Origin: Cepaea nemoralis
Taxonomy: Eukaryota > Mollusca > Gastropoda > Stylommatophora > Helicidae
Assembly (NCBI GenBank): GCA_014155875.1
Contig: JACEFZ010013208.1
Location: forward strand, 1-64,000
Reading direction: 5' to 3'
Length of the DNA stretch: 64,000 nt
The position numbers were made by a program, and so were the translations under genes. Under the pieces are notes generated by a model that made no database searches, was not told the origin of the DNA, and was given only the letters and a program-made list of their open reading frames with translations. This document shows positions 21,126 to 32,036 of the stretch, in pieces. Position 1 is the first letter of the stretch. Each line of letters opens with the position of its first letter.

Positions 21126-21470
21126 GATATATCTGTCATTATAGTGATGTTGTATTCTAGAAATATATAATATAAATAGATGCCGTAATCTAGAGATGTT
21201 GTATTCTAGAGATGTTGTATTCTAATGATGTCATATTGTAGAGATTCTGAAGTCTAGAGTTGTTGTATTCTAATAATATTGTATTGTATAAATGTTGTAT
21301 TCTTGAAATATTGTTTTGTAGAGATATTGTATTGTACAGATGTTGCATTGTAGAGATGCTGTATTGTAATGCTGTTCTATTCTAGAGATGTATTCATGTG
21401 ATGTGATGCTGTATTCTAGAGATGTCGTATTCTAGAAATGTTGTGTTCTAGAGATACTGTATTTAATTAT
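21125..21470. repeat. Degenerate ~16-bp repeat (GATGTTGTATTCTAGA)
   Basis: About 18 imperfect copies of GAGATGTTGTATTCTA with substitutions and small indels. It is adjacent to the 29-bp array and also intronic. Confidence 0.8.
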
Positions 21471-21704
21471 ATCCTATATCGTAATACACTTTAAATTGAT
21501 GATCACCACAGCACATAAATTGCATATGATAAAGAATGTAATATGACATATATGTTTTGTGTTTAGAAGTGCAGACAATATATACGCTCTACATTAACTG
21601 CGTGTAGTAGCAGCTCCTGTCTTATTGCTATTCTACGAACATCTGTAAGTGGTGTGTAGTGTTCTAAGAGTTAATCAAATAATGATGTAATTACAGGTAC
21701 TGTT

Positions 21705-21710
21705 ACTTAC
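21705..21710 (-). promoter_or_regulatory. Splice donor of Hox exon 1
   Basis: GTAAGT follows the last exon base on the minus strand. It matches the metazoan 5' splice-site consensus exactly and leaves a phase-1 intron. The intron runs to the left edge of the window (over 21.7 kb) without a homeobox exon. Confidence 0.93.
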
Positions 21711-22659
21711 CATCACTTGTCTGTCTCATCCATGGATAGACTGGCATATTTGGCGACCCAATCCCAGACATGCAGGCTGGGTTTGGCATACTCGGATTAT
21801 ATCCATTAGGTGAGATACTTGGATCCGGCATGGATTGTTGTGGATAGTAATACGGAGGCATCTGAGGGATTTGGCATGCGTCACCCGAGAGGCCTTTGCA
21901 GTCCAGCATTCTGTTGTCGTAGTAGAGGTCTGCAGGACGTTGGTGTCCACTGTGTAGGGAGTAAGAGGAGTACTGGTGAGCCAGCGGTGGGGTCATGCTC
22001 GTCAGCGATGAGGGGGACGGCTGTGGCTGAACCAGCGACAGCGCGGGGTGTTGCTGCAGCTGTTTATGCTGCTGCTGCTCCTGGCGATGCTGAGGATGCT
22101 CCTGGGGATCCACCGGATGCCGGAGCAGGTTGGGATCGTGATGCTGCGGGTGGTTGTTGCTGAGGTGATGCTGTTCTCGGTGGTGGGAGTGATGTTGGTT
22201 CTGTGAGTGCTGTAGTTGGTGTTGAGGGTTAGAGTGGTACGAGACAGACAGTTGGTGCGGCTGCGGTTGTTGCTGTGGTTGTTGGTCATGCGGGTGCTGA
22301 TGGTCCAAATGTTTTAAACTCAAGCAGACGCTATTATCTGTACCTCGGGTACACCTACCCTCCAACCTGGCGTCGTAACCGTAATGAAGATAATTTGGTG
22401 AGTAGCTGGGAGGGCACCCGTCATAACCCACCCCACCAGCATCCGAACCGCTGGAACTGTGCTCCAACAGACCCGAAGTCATGTACACGCTGTCATATTT
22501 TCCATGATCGTCCATACACATTCCAGCAGTGTCCACTCCTATCACATCCCCAGGGTTACTGCCCAGAGGTCCACCCAAAAAAACCCCAGAGCCTCCAGAC
22601 AGGGAGTTCGGGGAGGCCATCCCAGGGGGATGCAACATACTGAGGTAGTAAGAACTCAT
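21711..22659 (-). CDS. Antp: Hox gene exon 1, central class, probably Antp
   Basis: This is the first coding exon of a Hox transcription factor: 316 codons plus one base. It opens MSSYYLSMLHPPG, the conserved Hox N-terminal MSSY box. Residues 74-95 are Gly/Tyr/Pro-rich and 117-214 are His/Gln-rich low complexity. Residues 307-312 are VYPWMR, the hexapeptide that contacts the cofactor Pbx/Extradenticle, followed by QTSDG. The exon ends at a perfect donor (GAT G|GTAAGT, 21,710-21,705), a phase-1 intron between hexapeptide and homeodomain as expected for Hox genes. I chose the ATG at 22,659 since it starts the MSSYY box. A second in-frame ATG lies two codons upstream, and the open frame beyond that begins only with TTG. 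The homeobox exon is not in the window. The VYPWMR-QTSDG end suggests lophotrochozoan Antp; Lox5, Scr or Dfd are less likely. Hox membership is near certain, orthology moderate. Confidence 0.93.
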
Positions 22660-22715
22660 TTTCATCTCAGATTCAGAAACCGTCCGTTGGTTCTTCGGTA
22701 CCCACAGGTATGTGA

Positions 22716-22739
22716 TTAGTTTTCTGGCCAAGAACTCAT
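22716..22739 (-). promoter_or_regulatory. Candidate short upstream ORF in the Hox leader
   Basis: The minus strand has ATG AGT TCT TGG CCA GAA AAC TAA, a seven-codon frame ending 56 bases before the chosen Hox start. Its first nine bases (ATGAGTTCT) are the same as the true start (ATGAGTTCT). If this region is transcribed leader, the uORF could lower translation of the main frame. Confidence 0.3.
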
Positions 22740-22814
22740 GTTAAACCGAAAGTAACAGTCACTGGTTCAGCTCTTGCACACCCTGACCTATTTTAATGTG
22801 TTTGGTTTTCTCGT

Positions 22815-22905
22815 ACGCTGAATCTACATCGCACCTGTTAATTATACAATTATAAATTATTATCATGTCAATGAAATAATTAATTGGATAACACATGAGG
22901 GATTT
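22815..22905. promoter_or_regulatory. AT-rich block with clustered TAAT cores upstream of the Hox exon
   Basis: Within 90 bases there are several ATTA/TAAT cores (TTAATTATAC, AATTATAAATTATT, AATAATTAATTGG). TAAT is the core site of homeodomain proteins. The position just 5' of a Hox coding exon makes a cis-regulatory or auto-regulatory role possible, but AT-rich DNA yields such words by chance. Confidence 0.25.
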
Positions 22906-22984
22906 AGGTCTCGACATATTTCATCATCATCAGCGTTGTTGTTATGTGTTTATTATGCTTCGACTTGTTTTTTAATATGTTACA

Positions 22985-23125
22985 ATTTGTCAACACCGAG
23001 CGTTAGTTTTCATTTTGTTAACACCGAGCGTTAGTTCTCAATTTGTTAACACCGAGTGTCAGTTTTCAATTTGTTAACACAGAGCGTTAGTTTTCAATTT
23101 GTTAACACCGAGCGTTAGTTTTCGC
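22985..23125. repeat. 28-bp tandem repeat, five copies
   Basis: Five copies of CAATTTGTTAACACCGAGCG + TTAGTTTT, spacing 28 bases. The third copy differs (GAGTGTCAG). Confidence 0.93.
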
Positions 23126-23244
23126 TAACATCTTTTCATTTTATTTTTAACGTTCGCTTGCTATTAACTCATGCGTAGTCCATACCCGTGCTTCAACTTT
23201 TAGTGAACTGGACCGATGTTTGCGTGTGAATAAGCTTTCCTTAA

Positions 23245-23442
23245 TACTGGTTTCCCTCGCCTTATGGCGAACCCACTCCGACTTCTGAGGTTCTTGTAAT
23301 TAATGTCCCAAGTCAAGGACAAGAAGTCAACATTTTAGTCCAACTGATTGATGTAGCAGTTGAACCCGCTACCTCGGCATCAGCACACCGGTAGTTTAAG
23401 AACGAGCGCTCATATCCGTTCGGACATGCTAACCTCGGCTAA
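23245..23442 (-). mobile_element. tRNA-derived SINE, family C
   Basis: On the minus strand: TGTCCGAACGGATATGAGCG (A-box region), TGCTGATGCCGAGGTAGCGG and GGTTCAACTGC (B-box region), then the conserved body GTTGACTTCTTGTCCTTGAC and GAAGTCGGAGTGGGTTCGCC. Other members are at 33,700-33,892 (minus) and 41,155-41,840 (plus, split). Confidence 0.7.
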
Positions 23443-23454
23443 CATTTTGAATTG

Positions 23455-23545
23455 TTGGTTTATTTGCTGACTTATACAATATTTGCTGACTTATACAATA
23501 TTTGCTGACTTATACAATATTTGCCGACTTATACAATATTTGCCT
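23455..23545. repeat. 19-20-bp tandem repeat, ~4.5 copies
   Basis: Copies of ATATTTGCTGACTTATACA, nearly identical; one copy has GCCGAC. Confidence 0.9.
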
Positions 23546-23574
23546 CAAGTATAATTTAGACTTAGCTGTGGATA

Positions 23575-23880
23575 GGGGTGAAGTGGTTAGCACGGTTGCC
23601 TGTCGGCTGGTGGTTTGCGTTCGAATCACCATGGAGATGGGGTGTTAGAAAACATTAACTGCGTTTCCAGATCTACCCAGCCGCAAATGAATTCCCAAAA
23701 AAAAATTAATGGGAAATAAACGCAGCCGTCGTAACATTGAACCCATTGTTCCATGCTGCACCCAGGGGTCTATAGAAACATGAGGCTAGCATCATACACG
23801 TAAATACGCATCAAAGCGTGCAGAATGACCCTTTACTTTACTTTACTTTACTTACTTTACCTTACTTTACCCAGATAGCC
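23575..23880 (+). mobile_element. tRNA-derived SINE, family E, with (CTTTA)n tail
   Basis: AGTGGTTAGCACGGTTGCCT (A-box region) is followed 30 bases on by GCGTTCGAATCACC (B box), a body of about 170 bases, and a 3' microsatellite of CTTTA repeats (23,830-23,875). Head, body and simple-repeat tail are the layout of a SINE. No TSD was confirmed. Confidence 0.65.
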
Positions 23881-23994
23881 ATGAATAAATATTTACGAAC
23901 GGACTGTCAGAATCAACAACAGCGCGAGACAGAAATCTATGTCAACATTTGATAGTGATTTCAAGATAAGTTTGGATAACTTTATATCTCCTAA

Positions 23995-24620
23995 TAGTTT
24001 ACTTTCTGTGGCTAAATATTATCACAAAGCTAGTTACATGTTAATAAGTAACATTTTTTCACGGAGTTAATTATATGTTATTATGTATCACCTCTATCGT
24101 ACCATTAATTATGTTATTATGTAACAACTGTATCATACAGTTAAATATATGTTATTATGTAACACCTCTACACACAGTTAATTATATGTTTATGTTACAA
24201 CTCTATCACAAATTTAATTATATGCTATTATGTAACAACTATATGACACCGTGAAGTATATGTTATTATGTAATAACTCTATTATACAGTAAAGTATATG
24301 TTTTTTTTTATCTACCTCTACCACACAGTTCACTTTATTATGCAACACCTCAGTCATACCGTGATTTATATATATGTTATTATGTAATAACTCTATCACA
24401 CAGTTAATTACGTGATTTTTTAATACTTCTATCACATCTTTACCTATATGTTATTATGTAATACCTCTACCACCGAGTTAACTATATATTATTATTTAAG
24501 ACCTCTATCACACGGTTGACTATACATTATTATGTCACAACTCTATCGCGCGGTAAATTATGTTAACATATCTATCACACCGTCAGTTATATGTTATTAT
24601 TTAGCATTTCAGTCACATGC
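23995..24620. repeat. Degenerate ~38-40-bp AT-rich tandem repeat
   Basis: About 15 imperfect copies of a TTAATTATATGTTATTATG + TAACACCTCTATCACACAG pattern. Spacing varies with indels, so this looks like an old array. Confidence 0.85.
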
Positions 24621-24980
24621 GCATACCATATTGCATTTCTATTATAACAGAATAAACTGGAAATAACACACATTACCATAGAAGAGCCCATATCTAACGA
24701 ATGCCGTGGCCACAGTTGATATAAATTAGATTTACTGAAATGAAGATAAACATATGAACCAGATACCAGTAACAGAATAATGAACCAATGCAATGAACAT
24801 AACATTGGTAAATAAGTTGAAAATAGATAATCGTAGAGAAACTACAAAGCAATATTAATCAATATGGGCTCGTCGTTTGTGATTGTAAGGCAAAGATTGG
24901 CCACACATTCCTCCTGGCTCACGGCCTACAGAATGTGATGGTGATATCACATCACTGTCCCATAGCAGAAAACTTCCCCT
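24621..24980. other. No recognisable feature
   Basis: AT-rich single-copy-looking sequence between two repeat tracts. A minus-strand frame at 24,587-24,805 is hydrophobic, short and unsupported. Confidence 0.5.
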
Positions 24981-24984
24981 GACA

Positions 24985-25600
24985 TTATTACTACTATTAT
25001 TGCTACTATTATTATTATTATTATTATTACTATTATTATTACTTACTATTATTATTATTAATATTATTATTATTACTTACTATTATTATTATTAATACTA
25101 TTATTATTATTATTATTATTACTACTTACTATTATTATTATTATTATTACTTACTATTATTATTATTATTACTATTATTATTATTATTACTTACTATTAT
25201 TATTATTAATATTATTATTATTATTACTTACTATTATTATTATTAATATTATTATTACTATTATTATCACTACTACTACTACTTATTATTATTATTATGA
25301 TTATTATGATTATTATTTTTATTAATGTTGTTGTTGTTGTTGTTGTTGTTGTTGCTGCTGCTATTACTATTATTATTACTATTATTATTATTATTGCAAT
25401 TATTTTTTACTACTGTTATTATTATTATTATTATTAAAATTATTATTAGTATTATTGTTATTATTACTATTATTATTATTATTGCAATTATTTTTACTAC
25501 TGTTATGACTATTATTATTATTATTATTATTATTACTCTTATTAGTAATATTATTATTACTATTATTAGTAACTATTATTATTAATATTATTAGTACTAT
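24985..25600. repeat. (ATT/TTA)n trinucleotide tract with (GTT)8
   Basis: About 615 bases of TAT/TTA triplets broken by ACT and ATT variants. A (TTG)8-9 run lies at 25,327-25,356. The poly-Leu, poly-Ile and poly-Asn frames over it are artefacts of the triplet. Confidence 0.97.
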
Positions 25601-25955
25601 TGTATTAAATGAAGGAGACTCCCCAAGGGCATAATCACACACGTAATGTACATTCTAGTAATTTCCAGATACTGAGGGAAAACTTGCAGATACAAGAGCA
25701 CCATTAGCCAGAAATAAAGCCATGCCTACTATGAAACAGACGAGTGATACAACTAGAAAATAGACTGTACTTAACATAAAATAGGAAATTGTGCCACAAA
25801 TCACCATTATGAAGAAAACGATTGCTTGAAATACCAGTCAAGAAAAACCATTGCTTGAAATAATAAGAGACTTTGAACATCCCAAATATAATCTAGAAAG
25901 GTTGAACAGGATATGATCTATTTGAATATCAAAACATGCTGAATGTGAAACTAGT
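25601..25955. other. No recognisable feature
   Basis: Single-copy-looking sequence. AAACCATTGCTTGAAATA and AACGATTGCTTGAAATA (about 25,817 and 25,845) form one imperfect direct repeat; nothing else was seen. Confidence 0.4.
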
Positions 25956-25957
25956 TT

Positions 25958-25989
25958 GGGGGGGGGGGGGGTGTGTACGCTGCAGTAAT

Positions 25990-26037
<48 letters not shown>

Positions 26038-26215
26038 AAAATGTTGTCTATGGTGTGTGTGATATGTGTGTGGTGTGTATATGGGTATAGTGTGTAATGT
26101 GTGTATATGTGTGTGGTAGTATATGGCGTGTGTGCATGTGGTGTGTGTATGGTGTGTAGCGTGTGTATGGTGTTCGTAATGTGTGTGTGCTGTATGGTGT
26201 GTGTATTCTAAACAA
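25958..26215. repeat. G14 run and (GT)n microsatellite
   Basis: G14 at 25,958-25,971 and (GT)~22 at 25,990-26,034, then 180 bases of degenerate GTGTGTATG words. A second shorter (GT)n lies at 26,311-26,330. Confidence 0.97.
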
Positions 26216-26329
26216 ACATGCTGAATCATCAGTTCACATCTTCCATTCACGATACGGAAAAAGCGCATTGCTTCGTGGGCTCACTTTTTACGACCAATGG
26301 TTGCTTGACCTTGTGTGTGTGTGTGTGTG

Positions 26330-26935
26330 TTCACAGGTTAGTTTGCCTACACAATAGATGTTTGTGCCCACAGTTTAGTTTGCCTACACAATAGATGTGT
26401 TTGTTCACAGTTTAGTTTGCCTACACAATAGATGTGTTTGTCCACAGTTTAGATTGCCTACACAATATATGTGTTTGCCTACAGTTTAGTTTGCCTACAC
26501 AATAGATGTGTGTGTCCACAGTTTAGTTTGCCTACACAATAGATGTGTTTGTCCACAGTTTAGTTTGCCTACACAATAGATATGTTTGTTCACAGTTTAG
26601 TTTGCCTTCACAATAGATGTGTTTGCCCACAGTTTAGTTTGCCTACACAATAGATGTGTTTGTCCACAGTTTAGTTTGCCTACACAATAGATGTGTTTGT
26701 CCACAGTTTAGTGTGCCTTCACAATAGATGTGTTTGCCCACAGTTTAGTTTGCCTACACAATAGATGTGTTTGTCCACAGTTTAGTTTGCCTACACAATA
26801 GATGTGTTTGTCCACAGTTTAGTTTGCCTACACAATAGATGTGTCTGTCCACAGTTTAGTTTGCCTACACAACAGATGTGTTTGTCCACAGTTTAGTTTG
26901 CCTACACAATAGATGTGTTTGTCCACAGTTTAGTT
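26330..26935. repeat. 37-bp minisatellite array
   Basis: Sixteen copies of a 37-bp unit (TTTAGTTTGCCTACACAATA + GATGTGTTTGTCCACAG). Copies with TTCACAATAG and GCCCACAG recur in a fixed order near 26,590-26,740, hinting at a 111-bp higher-order duplication. Confidence 0.95.
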
Positions 26936-27595
26936 CTACACCACTAGTATGTATTTCCACAGCTAGTATGGAAGCCCACAGTTTAGTTCTACGCAATAAT
27001 TTGGAATTCCAATTTATTTTGCCTACTCAATAAGTTAATGTATTGGTGTGGATTACGCCAGGTTAGTATTTCTTCACAATAATTTAATGTTGTGGATTCC
27101 CACAGTTTAGGTTTTTTTAAATTTTACTCAGCCGGTGTGAATTCTCTGAGAGCAAAGAGGAATGAGTTAACTAAAGGTGCGGATTACAACAGCTGAATAT
27201 TTCTACACAATAAATTCACCAACAGTGTGAATTACAATAGTTTAGTATTTCTACACAAAAAGTTAACTAATGGTGAGGATTACAACAGTTTAGTATTTCC
27301 ACACAATAAGTTAGTTAATTGTGTGAATTACAACAGCTTAGTATTTCTACACAATAAGTTAAGTAGCGGTGTCGATTCCCACAGTTTGTATTTCTATGTA
27401 ATAAGATAACTAATCATGTGCGTTACAACAATTTAGCTTTTCTATGAAATAAATCAATCTAACGGTGTCTATTACAATATTTTAGTTTGTCTACACAACC
27501 CAATGATAGTGATTTCCACTTGTTATGTTTCTTTGCAATGAGTTCACAAACGGCGTGGATTCCCATAGTTTAGTTTCTCTATTCTATACAGTAAT
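26936..27595. repeat. Degenerate ~50-bp repeat
   Basis: Loose copies contain CACAATAAGTTAA, GGTGTGGATTACAACAG and TTTAGTATTTCTACA. It shares the CACAGTTTAGTTT core with the 37-bp array on its left, so the two are probably related. Confidence 0.7.
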
Positions 27596-28765
27596 TAACG
27601 GAAACGTAAGAATCACTACATCACATTATAAGCATTCAAACACAGATATAATCAACAATTATAGTCTTGAACAACTCACACGCGAGTAATCAGCGAAAAA
27701 GTGCACACATATTGAAATAAAGGAGAGTGCAACCCGACGACCTAATTGCACCACGCACATATTAACACTCCTTGGTAGCTATAACAGTAATAAATCTAAC
27801 ACTGTGAAATATTCCCCTTTGAAACAATTCTAAAGCAACAAATGCCCGACTTAAACATAAATCGGCAATAATTTCCAAATCACCAACAAGGAAGACGAGG
27901 TTGGCGATTTGGGCCGCTCGTAAAGATAATCGCTGCAACTGGCGTTCGTGTCTGAGTGGTGATTTGTGGCTGTCGGTTCACTGCCCGTCTGCGACTTCTC
28001 ATCTGCCCCACTGTTGGGGGAGGTCCTTTCTCCTTACAGGACGCTACTAGCTACAAGCTTACACCGGAGAAAGCGGTTCTCGTTGGTATATTTACGAAAG
28101 TTCTCTCTAAATTGTACAGTTTTTGAACCCTTAAGCGATGTGTTGCGCTGAAAAAATTACATTTAAACAGATAAGCTAATATATATAAACATGTCGCATT
28201 TGCCGTTTACATTCGCGTAAATCTACATCAAAGTATTACATTTTACTGTCGAAAGTTGCAATTTCGTTAACATTCATATTTATCTAATCCTCATTAACTA
28301 ATTATGCAAGGTTAACAAATATATTACAGCCCGTTTACTTCCTCCCTAAACGCCTTTAATCCCTGTAGTCAGGACACCGGCTATACAAGTGGGACCCCAC
28401 CCACCGACATTTACAAATGCATCAGGTTGTGACCGTAGCAAATGGAAAGGGCCCATTCTCGTCACTTGTGCTTTTCAAGAACAGCCCCTTCGGTCATGAT
28501 CGTTACAGCGCCTGGCCTAAATGTCACCACGTGACATCACGGCGCCGGCCAATTAGATGATAGTTTGTGTCGTCACGTGACTCATGCAATGTCAATCAGG
28601 AGACGAGTCCCGCGGTGTTGGAAGCCGGCCAGGCCGAGATAATACGGGTACTGGGGGGTGAGGGAGCGGTGTTGGTGCTTAGGTTGGGGGAAAGGTACCC
28701 TGGGGAGGAGGGAGGGAAGCTGGTGAGGGACGACCGCGTGGTTTTTATAAACAGAAACACCGTTG
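27596..28765. other. Unique-looking sequence, no gene recognised
   Basis: About 1.2 kb with no repeat family recognised. The right part (28,340-28,740) is the most GC-rich non-coding stretch in the window. Frames are short. It may hold regulatory DNA, but nothing specific can be shown. Confidence 0.4.
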
Positions 28766-28767
28766 AG

Positions 28768-28768
28768 T

Positions 28769-28845
<77 letters not shown>

Positions 28846-28870
28846 AGGGGGAGGGGAGAGAGAGGGAACG
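28768..28870. repeat. (GA)n microsatellite
   Basis: AG dinucleotides run from 28,770 to 28,834, then a GA-rich stretch and (GAAC)4. Coding frames with Arg-Glu repeats over it are artefacts. Confidence 0.97.
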
Positions 28871-29159
28871 AACGAACGAATGAACAAACTTTATTTTCAA
28901 AGGGTCACAAATTGGGCACGCAGGCCCGTCTTACGTTCGGCCCTTCCCAATTACTCATCTTACGTTCATCATTGTGTATGTTACATTCACATTTAAAAAA
29001 AACACACTGGGGTTTCGGAGAAAGTCATTAACCTCTACGCCAGGGAGACCAGCTTGTAAACATAAGCAATGCATTTTACCATGTTATGAGACAGGCAGGC
29101 AGACAGACACACGTAAATCATAAACACATACATGCAATCCCGCATACATATTTACGTCA

Positions 29160-29192
29160 TTTAAGAGAGAGGTAAAGAGATAGAAAGAGAGG

Positions 29193-29246
<54 letters not shown>
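29160..29246. repeat. (GA)n microsatellite
   Basis: GAGA repeats, nearly pure at 29,195-29,246 and degenerate before. It adjoins dispersed repeat I on its right. Confidence 0.97.
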
Positions 29247-29247
<1 letters not shown>

Positions 29248-29400
29248 CAACACCAATACGTCTGGAAAAAGACACGCAGCAGAAGCTGCCGGATCAACAA
29301 AGCAATGCTCTAACTGTCCGCCTGTCGGAGCTTCCAACCTAGACCAGTTGCCGACCAAGGCTTAGGGACTGACCTGTCCTGCCACGACATTTAGTCTTAA
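29247..29400 (-). mobile_element. Dispersed repeat family I, minus copy
   Basis: The minus strand gives TTGGTCGGCAACTGGTCTAG, GGAAGCTCCGACAGGCGGAC, CAGTTAGAGCATTGCTTTG and ACGTATTGGTGTTGCCC. This matches, in order, the plus strand at 48,420-48,545. The copy ends against the (GA)n tract. Confidence 0.7.
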
Positions 29401-29654
29401 GGTTGTCTCGCGCTGAGGATAAGGCTTGTACCCTCCCATTTGTGCTCCTCCACCCAAAGCCGTTGGCGCACTGTGGGGTGTCGGGTTTGGTGTTCATCGC
29501 GCAAAATTCGGCGCTAGCAAAAAGCAGATAGGGGCGTCCACAAGCCCAATACAAAACACGTCCCAAAGTAGGAACCTGACATGGAATTGTGATGTGGCAG
29601 AGCCATTACAATTTGTAGGTCTGAGTGTACGGGTGATCAGGTATCTAGGCGAGA

Positions 29655-31820
29655 CCACAAGTCTTTCACTCACAAGATGAGACCACAAGTCTTTAACTCA
29701 CTAGGTAAGAGCATAAGTCTTTAATTCACTAGGTGAGTCAAGTCTTTCACTCACTAGACGAGACAAATCTTTAACTCACTAGATGAGACAAGTCTTTAAC
29801 TCACTAGGTGAGACAAGTTTTTAACTCACTAGGTGAGACAAGTTTTTAACTGCCTAGACGAGACCACAAGTCTTTAACTCACTAGTTCAGAACATAAGTC
29901 TTTAACTCACTATGTGAGACCACAAGTTTTTAACTCACTAGGTGAGACAAGTCTTTAACTCACTAGACGAGACCACTAGTCTTTATCTCACTAGGTGAGA
30001 CAAGTCTTTAACTCACTAGACGAGACCACTAGTCTTTATCTCACTAGGTGAGACAAGTCTTTAACTCACTAGTTGAGAACATAAGTCTTTAACTCACTAT
30101 GTGAGACCACAAGTTTTTAACTCACTAGGTGAGACAAGTCTTTAACTCACTAGGCGAGACCACAAGTCTTTATCTCACTAGGTGAGACAAGTCTTTAACT
30201 CATAAGGTGAGACAAGTCTTTAACTCACTAGACGAGACCACTAGTCTTTAACTCACTATGTGAGACCACAAGTCTTTAACTCACCAGATGAGACAAATCT
30301 TTAACTCACTAGATGAGACAAGTCTTTAACTCACTAGGTGAGAGAAGTCGTTAACTCACTAGGTGAGACAAGTCTTTAACTCACTAGACGAGACTACGAG
30401 TCTTTAATTCACTAGGTGAGAACACAAGTCTTTAACTCACTAGGTGAGACAAGTCTTTAACTCACTAGGTGAGACAAGTCTTTAACTCACTAGGTGAGAC
30501 AAGTCTTTAACTCACTAGGTGAGACAAGTCTTTAACTCACTAGACGAGACAAGTCTTTAACTCACTAGGTGAGACCACAAGTCTTTAACTCACTAGGTGA
30601 GACAAGTCTTTAACTCACTAGACGAGACAAGTCTTTAACTCACTAAACGAGACAAGTCTTTAACTCACTAGGTAAGACCATAAGTCTTTAATTCACTAGG
30701 TGAGACAAGTCTTTCACTCACTAGACGAGACAAGTCTTTAACTCACTAGATGAGACAAGTCTTTAACTCACTAGATGAGACAAGTCTTTAACTCATAAGG
30801 AGAGACAAGTCTTTAACTGCCTACACGAGACAACAAGTCTTTAACTCGTAAGGAGAGACAAGTCTTTAACTGCCTACACGAGACAACAAGTCTTTAACTC
30901 ACTAGGTGAGACAAATCTGTAAGTCCCTAGATGTGACGACAAGTCTTTAACTCTCTAGACGAGACAAGTCTTTAACTCACTAAGCGAGACGATAATTCTT
31001 TAACTCATTAGGTGAGACACGTCTTTAACTCACCAGGTGAGACAAGTCTTTAACTCACTAGGTGAGACAAGTGGTTAACTCACTAGACGAGACCACTAGT
31101 CTTTAACTCACTAGCTGAGACCACAAGTCTTTAACTCACTAGGTGAGACAAGTCTTTAACTCACAAGGTGAAACAAGTCTTTAACTCACTAGACGAGACC
31201 ACTAGTCTTTAACTCACTATGTGAGACCACAAGTCTTTAACTCACCAGATGAGACAAGTCTTTAACTCACTAGGTGAGACAAGTCTTTAACTCATTAGGT
31301 GTGACAAGTATTTCACTCACTAGGTGAGGCAAGTCATTAACTCTCTGGACGAGACAAGTCTTTAACTCACTAGACGAGACCACGAGTCTTTAACTCACTA
31401 ATCGAGAACACACGTCTTTAACTCACTAGGTGAGACAAGTCGTTAACTCACTAGGTGAGACAAGTCTCTAACTCACTAGATGAGACAAGTCTTTAACTCA
31501 CTAGGCGAGACCACAAGTCTTTAACTCACTAGGTGAGACAAGTGTTTAACTCACTAGGTGATACGATAGTCCTTTAACTCACTAGGTGAGACGACAAGAC
31601 TTTAACTCACTAGGTGAGACATGTCTTTAACTCACTAGGCGAGACAAGTTTTTAACTCGAGACCACAAGCCTTTAACTCACTAGGTGAGGCAAGTCATTA
31701 ACTCTCTGGACGAGACAAGTCTTTATCTAAGGTGTGAGACAAGTCTTTAACTCACCAGGTGAGACGATAGTTCTTTAACTCACTAGGCGAGACGGCAAGT
31801 CTTTAACTCATTAGACGTTC
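29655..31820. repeat. 25/28-bp minisatellite array (2.2 kb)
   Basis: About 82 copies of AACTCACTAGGTGAGACAAG + TCTTT (25 bp), with a 28-bp form containing GACCACAAG. The unit carries CTCACTAGGTGAG, two 5-bp inverted arms around TAG. Variants are TAGACGAGAC, TAGATGAGAC and GACCACTAG. Blocks of variants recur, e.g. the order at 29,960-30,060, showing repeated internal duplication. Confidence 0.95.
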
Positions 31821-32036
31821 CCAATTACCAGCGTCCTGTTTTAAGATTATCCACTGATATATGTTTTGTTTGTTTGTTTAGTAATGGTGCCATTTGTCCA
31901 ATGAGTTGGCTTGCCTTATTGCATCTGTTCTCGATCTCGTCTTCCGGTTTTCTATCTCCTAAGTACTTTACATGTTTCAGGAGGTGTTCTGTTATAAGAA
32001 ACTTTGTTGTTGGTGTTTAGTTTTCGGTTATGGCCA

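Noticed and set aside
21810..22719. Plus-strand frames of 86-122 codons opposite the Hox exon
   Set aside because: Shadows of the CAG/CAC-rich antisense strand of the Hox coding sequence.
22660..22731. Longer Hox N-terminus starting 24 residues upstream
   Set aside because: That frame begins with TTG, not ATG, and the conserved Hox MSSYY box starts at 22,659.
28567..29031. 154-codon frame with Arg-Glu repeats
   Set aside because: Depends on a (GA)n microsatellite; flanking parts show no motif.
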